Of a stretch of 64,000 nt of DNA, positions 7,485 to 18,289 are shown one piece after another. Position 1 is the stretch's first letter, and each line of letters begins with the position of its first letter. The position numbers were made by a program, and so were the translations under genes. Source of the DNA: Actinophytocola oryzae (GTDB taxonomy: Bacteria; Actinomycetota; Actinomycetes; Mycobacteriales; Pseudonocardiaceae); NCBI RefSeq assembly GCF_004364325.1, contig NZ_SOCP01000002.1, forward strand, positions 372,001 through 436,000, written 5' to 3'. The notes below the pieces were generated by a model. The model saw only the letters and a program-made list of their open reading frames with translations, did not search any database and was not told the origin of the DNA.

Positions 7485-8607
7485 CGGAGACCAGGGATCT
7501 GCCGACTATCTCCTTCATGATCTCGCTGGTGCCGCCGTAGATGCGTTGCACGCGGGCGTCTCGCCACAGTCGGGAGATCGGGTACTCGTCCATGTAGCCG
7601 TAGCCGCCGAACAGCTGCAGGCACTCGTCGGTCACCCGCCACTGCAGTTCGGTGGCCCAGAACTTGGCGCCTGCCGCGTCCTCCGCGGTCAGCTCGCCCG
7701 CGTTGAGTGCCAGTACGCAGCTGTCCACGTGGCTCGTCGCCACGTCCAGTGCCACTCGCAGCTCCGCCAGTGCGTGCATCACCGCCTGGTGGCGCGCCAC
7801 CGGCTTGCCGAACGTCTTTCGTTCGCGGGTGTGGGCCAGTGCCAGGTCGAAGGCGTGTCTGCCCGCGGCCACGGCCGTGACCGCGATCGCCAGGCGTTCG
7901 CGGGCCAGGTTGCGCTTCACGATGGTCATGCCGTCGCCCGGTGTGCCGATCACGTTGGCCATCGGCACCCTTGCGCCCTCGAAGAACAGTTCTGCGGTGT
8001 CCTGTGAGCGCCTGCCGACCTTGTGCAGCGTCCTGCCGCGCTCGAAGCCCGGTGTGCCCGCCTCGACCGCGACGACGCTTGTTCTGTCGCCGCTTCTGGC
8101 CAGTACCAGCACCAGGTCGGCGCGGGCACCGTTGGTGATGAACGTCTTGGTGCCGGTGAGTACCAGTTCGTCGCCGTCCGGCACCGCCGTGGTGCGGATG
8201 GCGGCCAGGTCGGAGCCTGCTTCCGGCTCGGACATCGCGATCGCCACGATCGTCTCGCCTGCCACGTAGCCGGGTACCCAGCGTCGGCGCTGCTCGGCGT
8301 CGGCGAACTCCACCAGGTACGGGCCGATGATGTCGTTCATGACGAAGCCGTCGCCCGGGGTCTCCGTGGCCGCCATCTCCTCGGCGATCACCGTGTTGTA
8401 GCGGAAGTCGTCGATGCCGAGGCCGCCGTGTTCCTGCTCGGCCTCGAAACCGATGAAACCGGCCGCGCCCGCCGCCTTCCAGAACTCGCGGTCCACCAGG
8501 CCGGTGCGCTCCCACTCCTCGTGCCTTCCCGCCGCGGCGCCGTCCAGGAACGCTCGGAAGCCGGTGCGGAACAGCTCGTGGTCGGCGTCGAACAGGTGGC
8601 GCTTCAT
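7477..8607 (-). CDS. Acyl-CoA dehydrogenase
   Basis: A complete 376-residue acyl-CoA dehydrogenase. Visible marks are AIAMSEPEAGSDLA (FAD-binding middle domain), LTGTKTFITNG, and the C-terminal block RLWRDARVQRIYGGTSEIMKEIVGR. Tyr-Gly-Gly-Thr is followed by the Glu that serves as catalytic base in short- and medium-chain types. It introduces the 2,3-double bond of an acyl-CoA using FAD and passes electrons to ETF. The ATG at 8607 overlaps the upstream SDR stop (ATGA). An upstream extension of the frame into that SDR is only a shadow. It is in one operon with SDRs on both sides. Confidence 0.93.
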   Translation of the reverse strand: MKRHLFDADHELFRTGFRAFLDGAAAGRHEEWERTGLVDREFWKAAGAAGFIGFEAEQEHGGLGIDDFRYNTVIAEEMAATETPGDGFVMNDIIGPYLVEFADAEQRRRWVPGYVAGETIVAIAMSEPEAGSDLAAIRTTAVPDGDELVLTGTKTFITNGARADLVLVLARSGDRTSVVAVEAGTPGFERGRTLHKVGRRSQDTAELFFEGARVPMANVIGTPGDGMTIVKRNLARERLAIAVTAVAAGRHAFDLALAHTRERKTFGKPVARHQAVMHALAELRVALDVATSHVDSCVLALNAGELTAEDAAGAKFWATELQWRVTDECLQLFGGYGYMDEYPISRLWRDARVQRIYGGTSEIMKEIVGRSLVSDA

Positions 8608-9368
8608 GCGAGCCTGGTCGCCGCGTCCAGTCGGGCCACGTCGCCGTTCAGCATCGTGTTCTCCATGAAGCCTCGTACCAGTTTGGCGAAGTCGTCCGGG
8701 GTGCCCAGGCGCTTGGGGAACACGTTCAGGTCCACCAGCGCCGCTCGGCGGCGCTCGTCCAGGCCCGCCAGCATCGGGGTGTCCATGATCCCCGGCGCTA
8801 TCGTCATCACCCGGATGCCCCACGCGGCCAGGTCCCTGGCCAGCGGCAGCGTCAGTGCGACCACGCCGCCCTTCGACGCCGCGTAGGCGGCCTGTCCCAC
8901 CTGGCCCTCCATGCCGGCTATCGACGCCACGTTGACGATCAGTCCGCGTTCGTCGTCCTCGCCCGGCTCGTTCGCGCTCATCGCCCGTGCCGCGTGCCGC
9001 ACCACGTCGAACGTGCCCAGGAGGTTGACCTCGACCGTTGTGCGGAACAGGTCCAGGGGGAACGGCACGCGGTCGCGGGTGAGCACCCGGTGCGCGGGGC
9101 TCACGCCCGCCGCGTTCACCGTGAGGTCCACCCGGCCGAACCGGTCCAGGACCGTCGTGAACGCGGCCTCCACCTGGTCGGGCCGGGTGACGTCGGTCGG
9201 GACGAACAGCGCGGCCTCGCCCAGTGACTCGGCGAGCGTCGCGCCCGGTGACGACGGCAGGTCCAGGATCGCGGCCTGTCCGCCGCCCTCGGCGAGCATG
9301 GTGACGACGGCACCGCCGAGACCGCCGCCACCGCCGGTCACCACGCCCACTGTCTGTTCGATCAGCAC
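8604..9368 (-). CDS. SDR resembling 3-hydroxyacyl-CoA dehydrogenase type 2
   Basis: A 254-residue SDR with TGGGGGLGGAV, NAAG, catalytic Ser in VNVASIAGMEGQVGQ and Tyr/Lys in AAYAASKGG. The last stretch closely resembles type-2 3-hydroxyacyl-CoA dehydrogenases (HSD10-like), which oxidise beta-hydroxyacyl-CoAs, so a beta-oxidation role is likely. GTG at 9368 has no obvious ribosome site. Operator C lies 13 bases upstream, so the transcript may be nearly leaderless. It is the first gene of a three-gene minus-strand operon. Confidence 0.88.
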   Translation of the reverse strand: MLIEQTVGVVTGGGGGLGGAVVTMLAEGGGQAAILDLPSSPGATLAESLGEAALFVPTDVTRPDQVEAAFTTVLDRFGRVDLTVNAAGVSPAHRVLTRDRVPFPLDLFRTTVEVNLLGTFDVVRHAARAMSANEPGEDDERGLIVNVASIAGMEGQVGQAAYAASKGGVVALTLPLARDLAAWGIRVMTIAPGIMDTPMLAGLDERRRAALVDLNVFPKRLGTPDDFAKLVRGFMENTMLNGDVARLDAATRLA

Positions 9369-9377
9369 TCGGTGAGG

Positions 9378-9399
9378 ATTTCAAACAGACGGTTGGTAG
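9378..9399. promoter_or_regulatory. Candidate TetR operator C (catabolic regulon)
   Basis: TCAAACAGACGGTTGGT at 9381-9397 carries the island motif in reverse orientation. It occupies the 37-bp gap between the stop of the 9406-10101 gene and the start of the SDR at 9368, where it could control the SDR-dehydrogenase-SDR operon. Confidence 0.55.
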
Positions 9400-9405
9400 T
9401 CAAGG

Positions 9406-10101
9406 TCAGCTGACGGTGGTGGGGCTCGGCACCCGCGCCCTGGAGTCCGGCAGGTCCCGCTTGCCGTCGATGACCTCCTGGACCCGCGCCAGCACCACGT
9501 CGTCGGCCTCGCCCTCGTTGTGGATGAACGCCTGGATCAGGCGGATCGTCATGGTCAGGTGGCCGATGAACGCCGTCCACTCGACCGCGCCGCGCTGTCC
9601 GAGGTCCTCGACCAGGGTGGCCCACTGCTCGTCGGTGACCTTGCCGGTCGCGAACGCCCTGATGAACTCGGCGAGCATCCGCTCCCGGGGCTCCAGGTCG
9701 TCCCAACTGCCCGAGACGACCGCGATGACCGCCTGAGGGCGCACCCCGACCGCCATGCCGTCGGCGACGTGACCCCACATGTTCAGGCCCATCTCGTGGC
9801 CGAGCACGATGTCGATCCACTCGCGGTCGGCGTGGCTGTAGCTGCCCGGCACCTCGCCCCGCGACCGGTAGATCGCGCCGAGGTCGCTGATGTGCGCCGC
9901 GATCAGCGGACTCTGCAGCAGCGCCCCGAAGTAGGGGCCTGCCATCTGGTCGGCCGGGCGTGCCTTCTCGTACCCCGGCTGCCCGGTGGCGTAGCCGTAG
10001 CTGGCCTGCCTGGCCACCACGTTGTCGTAGGCCGCGAGCTCGTCGGCCGCGACGCTGTCCCGGGGTGGCTGGCGCATCATTCGTGTTGAGGTTGTGGCCA
10101 C
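9406..10101 (-). CDS. Carboxymuconolactone decarboxylase-like protein
   Basis: 231 residues in the AhpD/carboxymuconolactone decarboxylase fold family. The helix REWIDIVLGHEMGLNMWGHV aligns with the family's metal- or substrate-binding E...W..H segment. There is no CxxC, so it is not an AhpD-type peroxidase. Members decarboxylate lactones or have unknown roles in catabolic operons. GTG at 10101 sits seven bases after AGGAGG, which decides the start over the internal ATGs. It is divergent from the ABC transporter ATPase at 10200, and operator D lies between them. Confidence 0.8.
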   Translation of the reverse strand: MATTSTRMMRQPPRDSVAADELAAYDNVVARQASYGYATGQPGYEKARPADQMAGPYFGALLQSPLIAAHISDLGAIYRSRGEVPGSYSHADREWIDIVLGHEMGLNMWGHVADGMAVGVRPQAVIAVVSGSWDDLEPRERMLAEFIRAFATGKVTDEQWATLVEDLGQRGAVEWTAFIGHLTMTIRLIQAFIHNEGEADDVVLARVQEVIDGKRDLPDSRARVPSPTTVS

Positions 10102-10159
10102 TGGAATGCCTCCTTGCTGGTCTCCATCGCCCTTGACGGGCCTGCGCGAGCGTACTTAG

Positions 10160-10182
10160 TCTGACAACCGTTTGGTGGATTA
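10160..10182. promoter_or_regulatory. Candidate TetR operator D (catabolic regulon)
   Basis: ACAACCGTTTGGTGGATTA (10164-10182) matches the island motif. It lies in the 98-bp divergent gap between the carboxymuconolactone-decarboxylase-like gene and the ABC transporter ATPase gene. Confidence 0.6.
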
Positions 10183-10199
10183 CGGAAGGCGATGAGCGA

Positions 10200-11240
10200 A
10201 TGTCGACCCAACGTGGCGAGGACGGCCAGAGCGCCATGGAGGTGCGCGGCCTCGTCGTGCGGTACGGGACCGGACGCCAGGCGCTCACCGCGGTCGACCA
10301 GGTGGACCTCACGGTTCCCGAGGGCGGCACGCTGGGCATCGTCGGGGAGTCCGGCTGCGGCAAGTCCACCATCGCCAAGGCGCTCGTCGGCCTGGTGCCG
10401 GTGGCCGAGGGCTCGATCAACCTGGGCGGCGAGGACTTCACCCGGCAGTCCGCCCGCGCCTCCGCGAACTACCGGCGCCGGGTACAGATGATCTTCCAGG
10501 ACCCGCATTCCTCGCTCAACCCGAGGATGACTGCCGGGATGACCATCGCCGAGGCACTCGCCCACGGCACCCAGTCCGGCCTGTCCAGGGCCGACCGCAG
10601 GCGTGAGGTTTCGCGGTTGCTCGACCTGGTGCAGCTGCCGGAGAGCGCGGCCGACCGCTACCCCCACCAGTTCTCCGGCGGGCAGAAGCAGCGCATCGCG
10701 ATCGCCAGGGCGCTGGCGGTGGGCGCCCGGGTGATCATCAACGACGAGGTCACCTCGGCCCTGGACGTCTCGGTCCAGGCCACGATCATCAACCTGCTGC
10801 GTGACCTGCAGCGCGAGCGCGGCCTGTCCTACGTGTTCATCTCGCACGACCTGTCGGTGGTGCGCGCGGTGAGCGACGTGGTCGCGGTCATGTACCTGGG
10901 CCGGGTCGTCGAGCTCGCGCCTGCCGACGAGGTGTTCGACGCGCCGACCCACCCCTACACCAGGGCGCTGGTGGCGAGCATCCCGACGATGGCCGAGGCC
11001 ACGCGGTCCAAGCCGCTGGTCGGCGAGATCCCCGACCCGCGCAACCCGCCAACCGGCTGCCACTTCCACACCCGCTGCTCGATCGGCCCGCTGTACCGCG
11101 ACGACCGCCCGGAGTGCGCGACCGACGACCCGAGGGCCGGTGCCGCCGAGCGGCTGCACCGCGCCGCCTGCCACTTCGCACCGTCCGCCCCGGCGGTCGT
11201 AGCCCCCACCACCGGCACACGGGTCGCCCACAGCGCCTGA
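10200..11240 (+). CDS. ABC transporter ATPase, dipeptide/oligopeptide type (DppF/OppF-like)
   Basis: A 346-residue ATPase that energises uptake through the permeases encoded at 13207 and 14217. It has Walker A GESGCGKST, signature FSGGQKQRIAIARAL, Walker B VIINDEVTSALD (usually ADEPTSALD, so Pro is replaced by Val), and the H-loop FISHDLS. The C-terminal oligopeptide extension with HPYTRALVASIP and cysteines around residues 280-290 is typical of Dpp/Opp ATPases. ATG at 10200 follows GGAAGG. The substrate class of such importers is wider than peptides. Here the context suggests the catabolic substrate. Confidence 0.92.
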   Translation: MSTQRGEDGQSAMEVRGLVVRYGTGRQALTAVDQVDLTVPEGGTLGIVGESGCGKSTIAKALVGLVPVAEGSINLGGEDFTRQSARASANYRRRVQMIFQDPHSSLNPRMTAGMTIAEALAHGTQSGLSRADRRREVSRLLDLVQLPESAADRYPHQFSGGQKQRIAIARALAVGARVIINDEVTSALDVSVQATIINLLRDLQRERGLSYVFISHDLSVVRAVSDVVAVMYLGRVVELAPADEVFDAPTHPYTRALVASIPTMAEATRSKPLVGEIPDPRNPPTGCHFHTRCSIGPLYRDDRPECATDDPRAGAAERLHRAACHFAPSAPAVVAPTTGTRVAHSA

Positions 11241-11278
11241 CCGGCACGGATTCGGGGGCATGAGAGAGGAGCTAGTCC

Positions 11279-12985
11279 ATGGCCTTCGAGCCCCCTGTTC
11301 CGTTCAGCGACGAGGTCACCGACGCCGATGTCGTCGTCGTCGGCTCCGGCGGGGCCGGTCTCACCGCGGCCCTGGTCGCGGCCGTCGGCGGTGCGTCGGT
11401 CGTCGTGCTGGAGAAGGCCGACCAGCTGGGTGGCACCACGGCGCTGTCCGGTGGTGGCGTCTGGGCCCCGCTCAACCCGCACGAGGCGGAGCAGGGCGTG
11501 CCCGACAGCGTCGAGGACGTCGTCGCCTACCTGCGCGCGATCTCCGACGACGACGCCGACGACCGCCTGCTGCTCGCCTACGCCCACAACGCGCGCGCGA
11601 TGGTCGAGTACCTGGAGACGCGGGCAGGCCTGTCGTTCCGCGCCTATCCCGGCCGCGGCACCACGTGGGACTACCGCTCGGAGGTGGCGGGCGCACGGCA
11701 GGGCGGGCGCGGCATCGACTCCGGCCCGGTGAGCCTCGAGCCGCTGGGCCAGGCGTGGGTCGACCTGATCAGGATGGGGCCGCAGTCGGCCTGGGTGTTC
11801 GACAAGTTCGTCTACTACGCCGACAGCCTGCACGCGCGCACCCCCGCCGCCGGTGGCCGGCCGAAGATGGCCGCCCAGGACATCGTGGTCCGCGGGCCGT
11901 CCGGGCGCCCCACCGAGGTGGTCGCCAACGGCACCGCGCTGGTCACCCAGCTGCTGCGCGGCTGCCTCGAGCGCGGCGTGCGGGTGTTCACCGGCGTGCG
12001 GGTCCGCGACCTGGTGGTCACCGACGGCCGCGTGACCGGGGTGCGTGCCGAGTACGGCGGTGAGTCCCGCCCGGTGTCCGCCCGGCGCGGCGTGGTGCTG
12101 GCGACTGGCGGCTTCACCCACAACCCCGAGCTGGTGGCGGCCCACCTGCCCGGCCGCACGATCGACTACACGTGCGACGTGACGAGCAACGAGGGCGACG
12201 GGCTGACCATGGGCGTCGCCGCGGGCGCCGCGACGGCCGGCATCGGGGACGCCTGGTGGATCCCGGCCTTCCTGTTCACCGACCCGAACAACCCGGCCTC
12301 GACCGGCAGCATGATCCGGGAGGACCGCTGCCTGCCGCACACCATGATGGTCAACCGGCAGGGCGTGCGGTTCGTCAACGAGGCGATGAACTACTACGAC
12401 ATCGTCAAGTCGTTCGAGCGGCCGGGCGAGGAGTCGAACCTGCCCGCGTGGCTGATCTTCGACAGCCAGGCGCTGGCCAGGTACGGGGTGCTGCGCAACG
12501 CGCCGTGGCCCGCCGACGGGTCGACCCCGGACTGGCTGCGTGCCGCGGAAACCCTGTCCGCGCTGGCGGGGGAGTGCGGGCTGGATCCCGAGGTGCTGGA
12601 GCGGACGGTCGCCGAGTTCAACGAGCATGCCGACGCCGGGGTGGACCCGCTGTTCCACCGTGGCGAGTCGCCGTGGGACCTGACCTGGGGCGACGCGGAC
12701 CACCTGCCCAACCCGTCGCTCGGCCCGGTGGAGAAGGGCCCGTTCTACGCGCTGGAGGTGACCGGCGGCGCGTTCTCCACCAAGGGCGGACTGCGCCTGG
12801 ACGACCACGGCCGCGTGCTCGGCGAGGCGACCGGCGCACCGATCCCCGGCCTCTACGCGGCGGGCAACGTCTCCAACTGCGCCCTGCCGGGTGCCTATCC
12901 GGGCGTGGGCGCCACGTTGGGGCCTGCCATGACCTTCGGTTACCTGATCGGGCGAGAGCTGGGTACGGACGACGACAACGACTGA
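11279..12985 (+). CDS. FAD-dependent 3-ketosteroid-delta-1-dehydrogenase-like oxidoreductase
   Basis: 568 residues of the fumarate-reductase/3-ketosteroid dehydrogenase flavoprotein family. The dinucleotide-binding motif VVVVGSGGAGLTAAL is near residue 18, followed by LEKADQLGGTTALSGGG. The C-terminal FAD/substrate block is FYALEVTGG and STKGGLRLDD (about residue 500), then GLYAAGNVSN and GATLGPAMTFGYLIG. This block resembles delta-1-dehydrogenases, which desaturate a ring ketone. ATG at 11279 follows GAGGAGCT and lies 38 bases after the ATPase gene. A steroid substrate is not shown, since related enzymes act on other cyclic ketones. Confidence 0.85.
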   Translation: MAFEPPVPFSDEVTDADVVVVGSGGAGLTAALVAAVGGASVVVLEKADQLGGTTALSGGGVWAPLNPHEAEQGVPDSVEDVVAYLRAISDDDADDRLLLAYAHNARAMVEYLETRAGLSFRAYPGRGTTWDYRSEVAGARQGGRGIDSGPVSLEPLGQAWVDLIRMGPQSAWVFDKFVYYADSLHARTPAAGGRPKMAAQDIVVRGPSGRPTEVVANGTALVTQLLRGCLERGVRVFTGVRVRDLVVTDGRVTGVRAEYGGESRPVSARRGVVLATGGFTHNPELVAAHLPGRTIDYTCDVTSNEGDGLTMGVAAGAATAGIGDAWWIPAFLFTDPNNPASTGSMIREDRCLPHTMMVNRQGVRFVNEAMNYYDIVKSFERPGEESNLPAWLIFDSQALARYGVLRNAPWPADGSTPDWLRAAETLSALAGECGLDPEVLERTVAEFNEHADAGVDPLFHRGESPWDLTWGDADHLPNPSLGPVEKGPFYALEVTGGAFSTKGGLRLDDHGRVLGEATGAPIPGLYAAGNVSNCALPGAYPGVGATLGPAMTFGYLIGRELGTDDDND

Positions 12986-13157
12986 CGCGGGTAGCCCAGC
13001 GTAACCGTCAGGAGCTGACCGACCTCCCGTCGTGGGCGGTCGGGGGTGACGCGACGTCCGACGCCGCGCGCAACGACGTTCCCGTCGCGACAATGCAATG
13101 ACCAGCGCCGATCCGTGATCGTCCGAGTGTTGACGCCACGTTCTCGGCATGCATATT

Positions 13158-13180
13158 CTGCCGGTCGTTTGGTGGATTCT
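13158..13180. promoter_or_regulatory. Candidate TetR operator E (catabolic regulon)
   Basis: GCCGGTCGTTTGGTGGATTC (13160-13179) shares CGTTTGGTGGATT with operator D. It lies in the 221-bp gap before the permease gene at 13207, which suggests that the importer's permease and binding-protein genes have their own regulated promoter. Confidence 0.6.
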
Positions 13181-13206
13181 GGGCACACGAAGACGTGGGA
13201 GACCCT

Positions 13207-14214
13207 ATGGCCACGGTTGTGGATGTTCACGGAGAGTCAGGCACTCGACTGGCTCGTCTGGCCCGGCAGAGCGCCTGGCCTGCCTTCGTGCTGCGCAGGC
13301 TGGTCTCGACGGTGGTGATCGTCGCCCTGCTCCTCGTGGCGACGTTCTCGCTGGTGCGGCTCATCCCCGGCGATCCGACCGTCACGGTGGCAGGCCTGGA
13401 CGCCAACCCGGCGGCCCGCGCGGCCGTCCGCGAGCAGCTCGGGCTCGACCGGAGCTGGCTGGACCAGCTCGGCCGCTACCTCGACGCCCTGTTCCACGGC
13501 GACCTCGGCACCTCGTTCATCACCAAGCAGCCCGTCGCGGAGCTGCTCGGCCAGCGGCTCTCGGTGTCGATCCAGCTGGCGGGCATGGCGTTGCTGGTGG
13601 TCCTCGTGGTGAGCGTGCCCGCGGGCATCCTGGCCGGGGTCCTCACCCGCGACGACCGCAGGCGCCGCACCGAGATGGGCTTCACCACCGTGACCAGCAT
13701 CGGCGGCGCCATTCCCGAGTTCCTCATGGCCACCCTGCTGGCCACGGTGTTCGGCGTGTGGCTGCGCCTGCTCCCGGTCGCGGGCATGGACGGGTGGAAG
13801 AGCCTGATCCTGCCCGCGGCGGCGGTCGCCATCAGACCGACACTGCTCCTGGCGAGGATCGTGCGGGTCGAGACGTTGGGGGTGCTTGCCCAGGACTACG
13901 TCCGCACCGCACGCGGCAAGCGGCTGCGTGACACGCGGATCTACGTCCGGCACGTGCTGCCCAACGTGATCACCGCGGCACTCGCGCTCGGTGGGGTGCT
14001 CTTCGCCGGTCTGGTGGCGGGCGCGGTGCTGGTGGAGAACGTCTTCGCGCTGCCGGGTCTCGGCACGGCGCTGGTCACCGCGGTCGTCCAGAGCGACTAC
14101 CCGGTGGTCCAGGGCATCGTGATGGTGCTCGGCGTGACCGTGGTCGTGGTGAACACGATCGTCGACCTGTTGCTCGGGCTCGTCGACCCGCGCACCCTGG
14201 CGAAACCGAGCTGA
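13207..14214 (+). CDS. ABC transporter permease, DppB/OppB-like
   Basis: A 335-residue inner-membrane permease. The N-terminal membrane helix VVIVALLLVATFSLVRLIPG is followed by the periplasmic segment LGLDRSWLDQLGRYLDALFHGDLGTSF that marks DppB/OppB proteins. Several more helices follow, and the EAA-type loop reads DYVRTARGKRLRDTRIYVRH. ATG at 13207 is five bases after GGGAGA. GTG at 13195 would add four residues. It is followed two bases later by the fused permease-ATPase gene. Confidence 0.93.
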   Translation: MATVVDVHGESGTRLARLARQSAWPAFVLRRLVSTVVIVALLLVATFSLVRLIPGDPTVTVAGLDANPAARAAVREQLGLDRSWLDQLGRYLDALFHGDLGTSFITKQPVAELLGQRLSVSIQLAGMALLVVLVVSVPAGILAGVLTRDDRRRRTEMGFTTVTSIGGAIPEFLMATLLATVFGVWLRLLPVAGMDGWKSLILPAAAVAIRPTLLLARIVRVETLGVLAQDYVRTARGKRLRDTRIYVRHVLPNVITAALALGGVLFAGLVAGAVLVENVFALPGLGTALVTAVVQSDYPVVQGIVMVLGVTVVVVNTIVDLLLGLVDPRTLAKPS

Positions 14215-14216
14215 TC

Positions 14217-16145
<1,929 letters not shown>

Positions 16146-16186
16146 ACCTCCATCCCACCCAGGTTTTGTTCGTGAAGGGAAGCCAC

Positions 16187-17827
16187 ATGAAACGAGTCAG
16201 AGGTCGCACGATCAGATCGGTGGCTGCCCTGGTCGCCGTCGTCGTCGTGGCCGCAGCGTGCAGCAGCCAACCGACCACGCCCGCCAACGAGAGCGCCGGG
16301 CGCACCGTGAAGGCCGACATCGCCGCCAAGGGCGGCTCGGTCACCATCCGGCTCAACCAGGACTGGCGCGACTTCAGCGTGCAGACCACCGGTGAGGGCA
16401 ACACGCAGGCGCTGTTGCAGAACGCCTACGCGACGCTGCTCGCCCAGGACGCGTCCGGCAAGCTCATCCCGTACCTGGCGGAGTCGTACAAGGCCACCGC
16501 GGACACCATCACCTTCAAGCTCAAGAAGGACATCACCTGCTCCGACGGCACCCCGGTCACCCCTGAGGTGGTCCGCGCGTCGCTGCAGAACATGGTCACC
16601 GTGAAGTCGGCGTACAACACGGTGAACTGGGGCAAGGGCCCGTACACGATCACGGCGGACGACAAGGACGGCACGGTCACCTTCAAGACCGCCACTCCCT
16701 ACGGCCCGCTGGCCTACGGTTTCTCGAACGCCTTCCCGGCCAGCATGACCGGCATCGTGTGCCCGGCGGGCCTGAAGCCGGGTGCGGACCTGACGACCCA
16801 GATGTACGGGGCCGGCCCCTACACGCTGGTCGACGCCGTGCACGGCGACCACGTGACCTTCAAGCTGCGGTCGGACTTCAAGGGCGGCCCCGAGGGGACC
16901 ACGTCCCAGACGGCGGGCCTGCCGGAGCAGGTCACGTACAAGATCGTGCCGACCGACGCCACCGCGGTGCAGCTGCTCAAGACCGGCGGCCTGGACGTGG
17001 CTTCCATCGGTGGCACGCAGGTGGCCCAGCTCCTGAACGACCAGACGCTGTCCTACACCCGTTCGACGGGGTTCTTCGTGTTCCCGCTCGCGTTCAACCA
17101 GGCGCCCGGCAAGCCCACGGCGGACAAGGCGCTGCGGCAGGCACTGATCACCGCGATCGACCCGAAGGCGTTCGCACAGGCGGTGTGGCAGGGGAGGGCG
17201 GTGACGAGCCCCACGATCGCCACCCCCGACGTCGAGTGCTACGACGCCGACGTGGCGAAGCTGGCGCCGAAACCGAGCGTCGACGCGGCCAAGAAGGTGC
17301 TCGCGGACGCCGGCTACACCCTGGACAACGGCAAGCTGACCAAGAACGGCGCGCCGGTGACCATCCACCTGATGACCGACAACACGCTCAACCCGGGTCC
17401 GGAGTACATCGCGGACCAGTGGCAGCAGCTCGGGGTGACGGTGAACGCGGACAACCTGCCCTACCAGCAGTACGTGACCAAGCTGCTGGCCAGTGACATG
17501 GACGTGTCCTTCGTGGAGTCGAACAGCCCCGGTCCGATCTTCGGCCCGATGAGCCAGCGCGTGACCGGCCCGGTCCCGCCGAAGGGCGGCACCAACTACG
17601 CGGGCACCTACGACGACACGCTGAACTCCATCCAGGCCAAGGCGATCGCCCAGAGCGGCAAGGCGTCGTGCGCGGACTGGACGGACTTCCAGGAGCAGCT
17701 GTGGAAGAACTGGTCCATGCTGCCGCTCGGGTCGCCGTACCAGTACATGTTCGCCAAGGGCTTCGACATCACCAGGGCCCGGGGCAGCAACGCCTACCCG
17801 ATCAACATCCGCAAGCTGGCCGGCTGA
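16187..17827 (+). CDS. ABC transporter substrate-binding lipoprotein (SBP family 5)
   Basis: A 546-residue extracellular solute-binding lipoprotein. The signal peptide has KRVRGR, a hydrophobic run and a lipobox ending VVAAAC, with Cys25 as the lipidated residue. The family-5 fold is indicated by LAESYKATADTITFKLKKD, CSDGTPVTPEVVRASLQN and TADKALRQALITAIDPKAF. ATG at 16187 follows AAGGGAAG, 41 bases after the fused permease-ATPase. It captures the imported compound outside the cell. Family 5 includes dipeptide, oligopeptide, nickel and oligosaccharide binders, so the ligand is not fixed. Confidence 0.93.
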   Translation: MKRVRGRTIRSVAALVAVVVVAAACSSQPTTPANESAGRTVKADIAAKGGSVTIRLNQDWRDFSVQTTGEGNTQALLQNAYATLLAQDASGKLIPYLAESYKATADTITFKLKKDITCSDGTPVTPEVVRASLQNMVTVKSAYNTVNWGKGPYTITADDKDGTVTFKTATPYGPLAYGFSNAFPASMTGIVCPAGLKPGADLTTQMYGAGPYTLVDAVHGDHVTFKLRSDFKGGPEGTTSQTAGLPEQVTYKIVPTDATAVQLLKTGGLDVASIGGTQVAQLLNDQTLSYTRSTGFFVFPLAFNQAPGKPTADKALRQALITAIDPKAFAQAVWQGRAVTSPTIATPDVECYDADVAKLAPKPSVDAAKKVLADAGYTLDNGKLTKNGAPVTIHLMTDNTLNPGPEYIADQWQQLGVTVNADNLPYQQYVTKLLASDMDVSFVESNSPGPIFGPMSQRVTGPVPPKGGTNYAGTYDDTLNSIQAKAIAQSGKASCADWTDFQEQLWKNWSMLPLGSPYQYMFAKGFDITRARGSNAYPINIRKLAG

Positions 17828-17847
17828 GAGCCGTTCGCGGCCTCGGG

Positions 17848-17906
17848 CTTGCACTGAAGGACTCCTTCCTAACGCTGGACGTCAGGAAGGAGTCCTTCAG
17901 TGCAAG
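17848..17906. terminator. Long hairpin after the binding-protein gene
   Basis: A perfect 23-bp inverted repeat (17848-17870 with 17884-17906) with a 13-base loop begins 20 bases after the binding-protein stop. The arms contain GAAGGACTCCTTC, itself a palindrome. It can serve as a terminator, but its core is shared with the repeat array that follows, so it may be a mobile palindromic repeat instead. Confidence 0.6.
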
Positions 17907-17995
17907 GCTCACCTCGGGCCCATTCCGCGGGCCTACCTGCGCGGCCATCGGCCGGCCGGAGAAGTCCGCACTGGCCGCCGACGAGGACCAACCGC

Positions 17996-18150
17996 ACTGA
18001 AGGACGCCTTCGTAACGCCGGGCGTACTGAAGGACGCCTTCGTAACGCCGGGCGTACTGAAGGACGCCTTCGTAACGCCGGGCGTGCGTGAGGTCGGGCG
18101 TACTGAAGGACGCCTTCGTAACGCTGGGCGTACTGAAGGGAGCCTTCATT
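17996..18150. repeat. Tandem palindromic repeat array (30-bp unit)
   Basis: Three exact 30-bp units lie head to tail at 17996-18025, 18026-18055 and 18056-18085. A 16-bp break is followed by a fourth unit with one change (18102-18131) and a degenerate fifth (18132-18150). Each unit carries ACTGAAGGACGCCTTCGTAA, whose core GAAGG-ACG-CCTTC is an inverted repeat. The 462-bp gap between the binding-protein and TetR genes is otherwise empty. Units abut without spacers, so this is not a CRISPR. Confidence 0.85.
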
Positions 18151-18289
18151 GCGTCGGGTCAGGCCCGCCGGACTCCACTCTGCTTCGGTGTCACCCTGGC
18201 GCCGTGCACGGTCTCGTACGTCCGCGCGTCCGGGCTGCTCGGCGAGTGCGGTCGCGAGGCTGTCCCTCGAGAGGAACCCCGACCGGTCT

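Noticed and set aside
7477-9384. An apparent fusion of an SDR-overlapping N-terminus with the acyl-CoA dehydrogenase.
   Set aside because: The region before the ATG at 8607 is out of frame with the SDR gene and low in complexity. The dehydrogenase starts normally at 8607 with an ATGA overlap.
17996-18150. A repeat array that could be taken for a CRISPR.
   Set aside because: The 30-bp units are directly adjacent without unique spacers and no cas genes are near.
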